Source: CAIZGX01 sp044349305 (GTDB lineage Bacteria; Bacteroidota; Bacteroidia; Flavobacteriales_D; Sanyastnellaceae). From it: 9,231 nucleotides of DNA. A program made the translations under genes and the position numbers. The first letter of the stretch is position 1; each line of letters starts with the position of its first letter. Shown in pieces: positions 7,525-9,231 of this stretch. The notes beneath the pieces are model-generated. The model searched no databases and was not told the origin of the DNA. It was given only the letters and a program-made list of their open reading frames with translations. The stretch covers positions 1 through 9,231 of the forward strand of contig JBIKRF010000093.1 in the NCBI GenBank assembly GCA_044349305.1, in the 5' to 3' direction.

Positions 7525-9006
7525 TTAATTTGAATTCAACGACTCACTCCACTTCGTTCTAACCGGTGGTGTGAATTCTGGATTCGGAATTTGCTCCGGA
7601 TCATACCCGAATAACTTGTTTTCTTTAATCAAGGTATCGACATACGTCGGCACCATTTCTTCCCAACCTTCATGTCCGTTCTGAATATGCTCTAAAGCAT
7701 CGCGAGAATAAATGGAAAGTACATCGGGGTTGTATTCCGCAATATCAATAATACGCTTGTTGTCTACCATGTAGCGGAAGAGCGGAAGCAAACGCGGATG
7801 AACAGGACAGTTTTCTGTCGTGTACAAGGTGTTTGTCTTTTCGTCGAACCACGGGTATAAATATATTTTCAAATCTCTGCTGAAGAGAATTCCAAATGCA
7901 GCTAAAATTCCGCCGTTCAAATTGCGGTAGTATTTCTCATCGAACAATTCCACCAACATGTTCGTGCCCATGATAATACCCATGCGTTCGTTGGTGTATT
8001 TCGTGAAGTACTCTGCCAGTTTATAATATTTCGAATAGTTTGAAACCAATACGGTTTGTCCAAGCGAACACAAAATCTCTGCGCGATCTAAAAAGTCTTG
8101 CTCATCAATCTCTCCCTCTGAGCGCAAGTTATTCAAGGTTATTTCGAACAACACCTGTACTTTTTCTGGATCAACTTTACGATCGGCTTCGAACATCTTC
8201 AAGCCTTTCGCTATCATATCAATGTTAACCTTCGTAACAGGTCTGAAAGAACCGCGCAATGCCAATATGTGCTTCTTGTATAGAACATCGGCTGCTTGTA
8301 AGTTCTCTCCATCTGGAGAAAAAATAACCGCTTCAGTCATACCGTTCTTCACGAGTTGCAAAGACATAATACGATTGTCTACATTTTCGAAATCGGGACC
8401 TGAAAATTGAATGGTATCAATTTCAACCTGATCGCGATTCAAATTATCGTACAACGAAAGCAATAATTCTTTCGGTTGTTTGAAGGTGTAGAAACATCCG
8501 TAAAGCAGGTTCACACCTAGGTTCCCCACAGTGGCTTGCTGAAGCAGCACATCGCTTTCATGCAAACGCGCGTGAATAATAACAACGTTCGGCTCTCTGT
8601 TCGCAGAGGACTGAAACTTCACACCCATCCATCCGTGACCCTGAATGGTCTTTTGGAAATTAATGGTTGCGAATGTATTTGCGTAACTGAAAAATTCTTT
8701 GGTCGGATGATCATCGCGATTCAATCGCTCTTCAATCAAATGATATTCGTGATTAAGCATGTTGTCTACACGCGCCTTGCACACGTACCTTCCCTTCTCT
8801 TCTTTCCCATAAATCGCATCGCTAAAGTCTTTATCATAAGCGCTCATTGCTTTCGCAATGGTGCCGCTTGCGCCGCCCGCACGAAAGAAATGACGCACGA
8901 CTTCTTGTCCAGCACCAATTTCTGCAAACGTTCCGTAGATATCTTTATTGAGATTAATTCTCAACGATTTCTGAGCCGGCGATAAAACAACGCGATCCAA
9001 TTCCAC
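7525..9006 (-). CDS. Conserved protein of unknown function (493 residues)
   Basis: This is a soluble protein of 493 residues with no signal peptide and no membrane helix. The N terminus has a Gly-rich block, YGTFAEIGAGQEVVRHFF (24-41) followed by RAGGASGTIAKAMSAYDK (42-59), which reads like a conserved ligand-binding loop. Other dense stretches are QGHGWMGVKFQ (122-132), the Asn/Gly-rich GNLGVNLLYG (161-170) and RNLNGGILAAFGILF (361-375). I recognise it as a family widespread in Bacteroidota but cannot give it a proven function. I recall proteins like this sometimes being labelled nicotinate-nucleotide adenylyltransferase, yet the (H/T)xGH motif of that enzyme is absent, so I do not adopt the name. 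The start is GTG at 9006 behind TAGGAAA. An in-frame TGA lies 18 bases upstream with no ATG in between, and the next ATG would remove the conserved N-terminal block. metK follows after 21 bases. Confidence 0.88.
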   Translation of the reverse strand: MELDRVVLSPAQKSLRINLNKDIYGTFAEIGAGQEVVRHFFRAGGASGTIAKAMSAYDKDFSDAIYGKEEKGRYVCKARVDNMLNHEYHLIEERLNRDDHPTKEFFSYANTFATINFQKTIQGHGWMGVKFQSSANREPNVVIIHARLHESDVLLQQATVGNLGVNLLYGCFYTFKQPKELLLSLYDNLNRDQVEIDTIQFSGPDFENVDNRIMSLQLVKNGMTEAVIFSPDGENLQAADVLYKKHILALRGSFRPVTKVNIDMIAKGLKMFEADRKVDPEKVQVLFEITLNNLRSEGEIDEQDFLDRAEILCSLGQTVLVSNYSKYYKLAEYFTKYTNERMGIIMGTNMLVELFDEKYYRNLNGGILAAFGILFSRDLKIYLYPWFDEKTNTLYTTENCPVHPRLLPLFRYMVDNKRIIDIAEYNPDVLSIYSRDALEHIQNGHEGWEEMVPTYVDTLIKENKLFGYDPEQIPNPEFTPPVRTKWSESLNSN

Positions 9007-9022
9007 TTTCCTAAAGTTTATT

Positions 9023-9030
9023 CAAAATTA
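9023..9030 (-). promoter_or_regulatory. Possible Bacteroidota -7 promoter element
   Basis: Read on the minus strand this is TAATTTTG, an exact match to the TAnnTTTG element used by the primary sigma factor of Bacteroidota. It lies about 16 bases upstream of the GTG start of the 493-residue gene, which would give a leader of only about ten bases. A TTTG that could serve as the upstream element is at 9056-9059, but the 25-base spacer is longer than the usual 19-21. It could be chance in AT-rich DNA. Confidence 0.3.
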
Positions 9031-9078
9031 AACCACCTTTGGCGAAATGCCTTAACAAATATTCAAAATCTTTAAGCA

Positions 9079-9231
9079 CTAATTCGGGCGCATGGCTTTC
9101 TCCAGAGCTTCCATAGCAACAAGGGTTGCAGGACATCTATGAAGATTAGCAGTATAGACTTCGGTCTGATCGAAAAAATCTCGGCGATACATGTGCGGAA
9201 ATGTTGCGCAATCGTGCGGACGCAATTCGTA
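9079..9231 (-). CDS. C-terminal 50 codons of an unrecognised protein
   Basis: A minus-strand frame runs open from the right edge of the window to a TAG at 9079-9081. The 50 visible residues begin YELRPHDCATFPHMYRRDFF and end LVAMEALEKAMRPN. The stretch is soluble in character, rich in His, Arg and aromatic residues, with two cysteines (HDCATF and HRCPAT) and a C-terminal helix-like end. Frame bias and composition resemble a real gene, with codon choice like the neighbouring conserved gene and metK. The 5' part lies outside the window. I do not recognise the family. Seventy-two bases separate it from the GTG of the next gene on the same strand, so it may belong to the same transcription unit or end before the candidate promoter there. 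Confidence 0.6.
   Translation of the reverse strand, partial: YELRPHDCATFPHMYRRDFFDQTEVYTANLHRCPATLVAMEALEKAMRPN

Noticed and set aside
8536..8985. 149-codon plus-strand frame antisense to the 493-residue gene
   Set aside because: It is antisense to a clearly coding frame and has no recognisable motif or start signal.
7525..9006. Naming the 493-residue protein nicotinate-nucleotide adenylyltransferase
   Set aside because: The nucleotidyltransferase (H/T)xGH and ISxTxxR-type motifs are not visible, and the length is more than twice that of NadD.

Overview
The window looks like chromosomal DNA from a member of the Bacteroidota, possibly the Flavobacteriia. The reasons are moderate to low GC, A-rich leaders with few clear Shine-Dalgarno sites, an exact TAnnTTTG promoter element, a Bacteroidota-like S-adenosylmethionine synthase, and a 493-residue conserved protein that I associate with that phylum. 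This assignment is inferred from sequence style, without any database search.

Layout. On the plus strand, 1-453 holds the 3' end of a polytopic membrane protein that enters from the left edge. It is followed by a complete 439-residue membrane protein (554-1873). Both resemble GT-C type glycosyltransferases that act on lipid-linked sugars. All other genes lie on the minus strand and converge on this pair at about 1874-1912. In transcription order, from right to left, they are: the last 50 codons of an unrecognised protein (9079-9231), the 493-residue conserved protein with a GTG start (7525-9006), metK (6241-7503), and a tight five-gene dlt cassette. The cassette reads dltC (5882-6115), dltD (4711-5877), a 49-codon dltX-like gene (4578-4727), dltB (3400-4572) and dltA (1913-3397).

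The dlt cassette is the main point of interest. In Firmicutes, DltA adenylates D-alanine and loads it on the carrier DltC. The MBOAT protein DltB moves it across the membrane, using a C-terminal tyrosine motif in DltX, and DltD completes transfer to teichoic acid. Every component is present here with its key motifs, including a tiny protein that ends in FVYEQF and so matches FxYxxF. The genes are separated by 2-5 bases or overlap by 17 bases, so they should be made together. A Bacteroidota cell has no teichoic acid, so the acceptor is unknown. The neighbouring glycosyltransferase-like genes make a surface glycan or glycolipid a reasonable guess. The DltB homolog has Asn where the usual MBOAT 'WHG' histidine stands, with another His five residues later.

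No tRNA, rRNA, CRISPR array, insertion sequence or convincing rho-independent terminator was seen. No gene-free stretch exceeds 300 bases; the longest are the 125-base metK-dltC gap and the 100-base gap before the 554-1873 gene.
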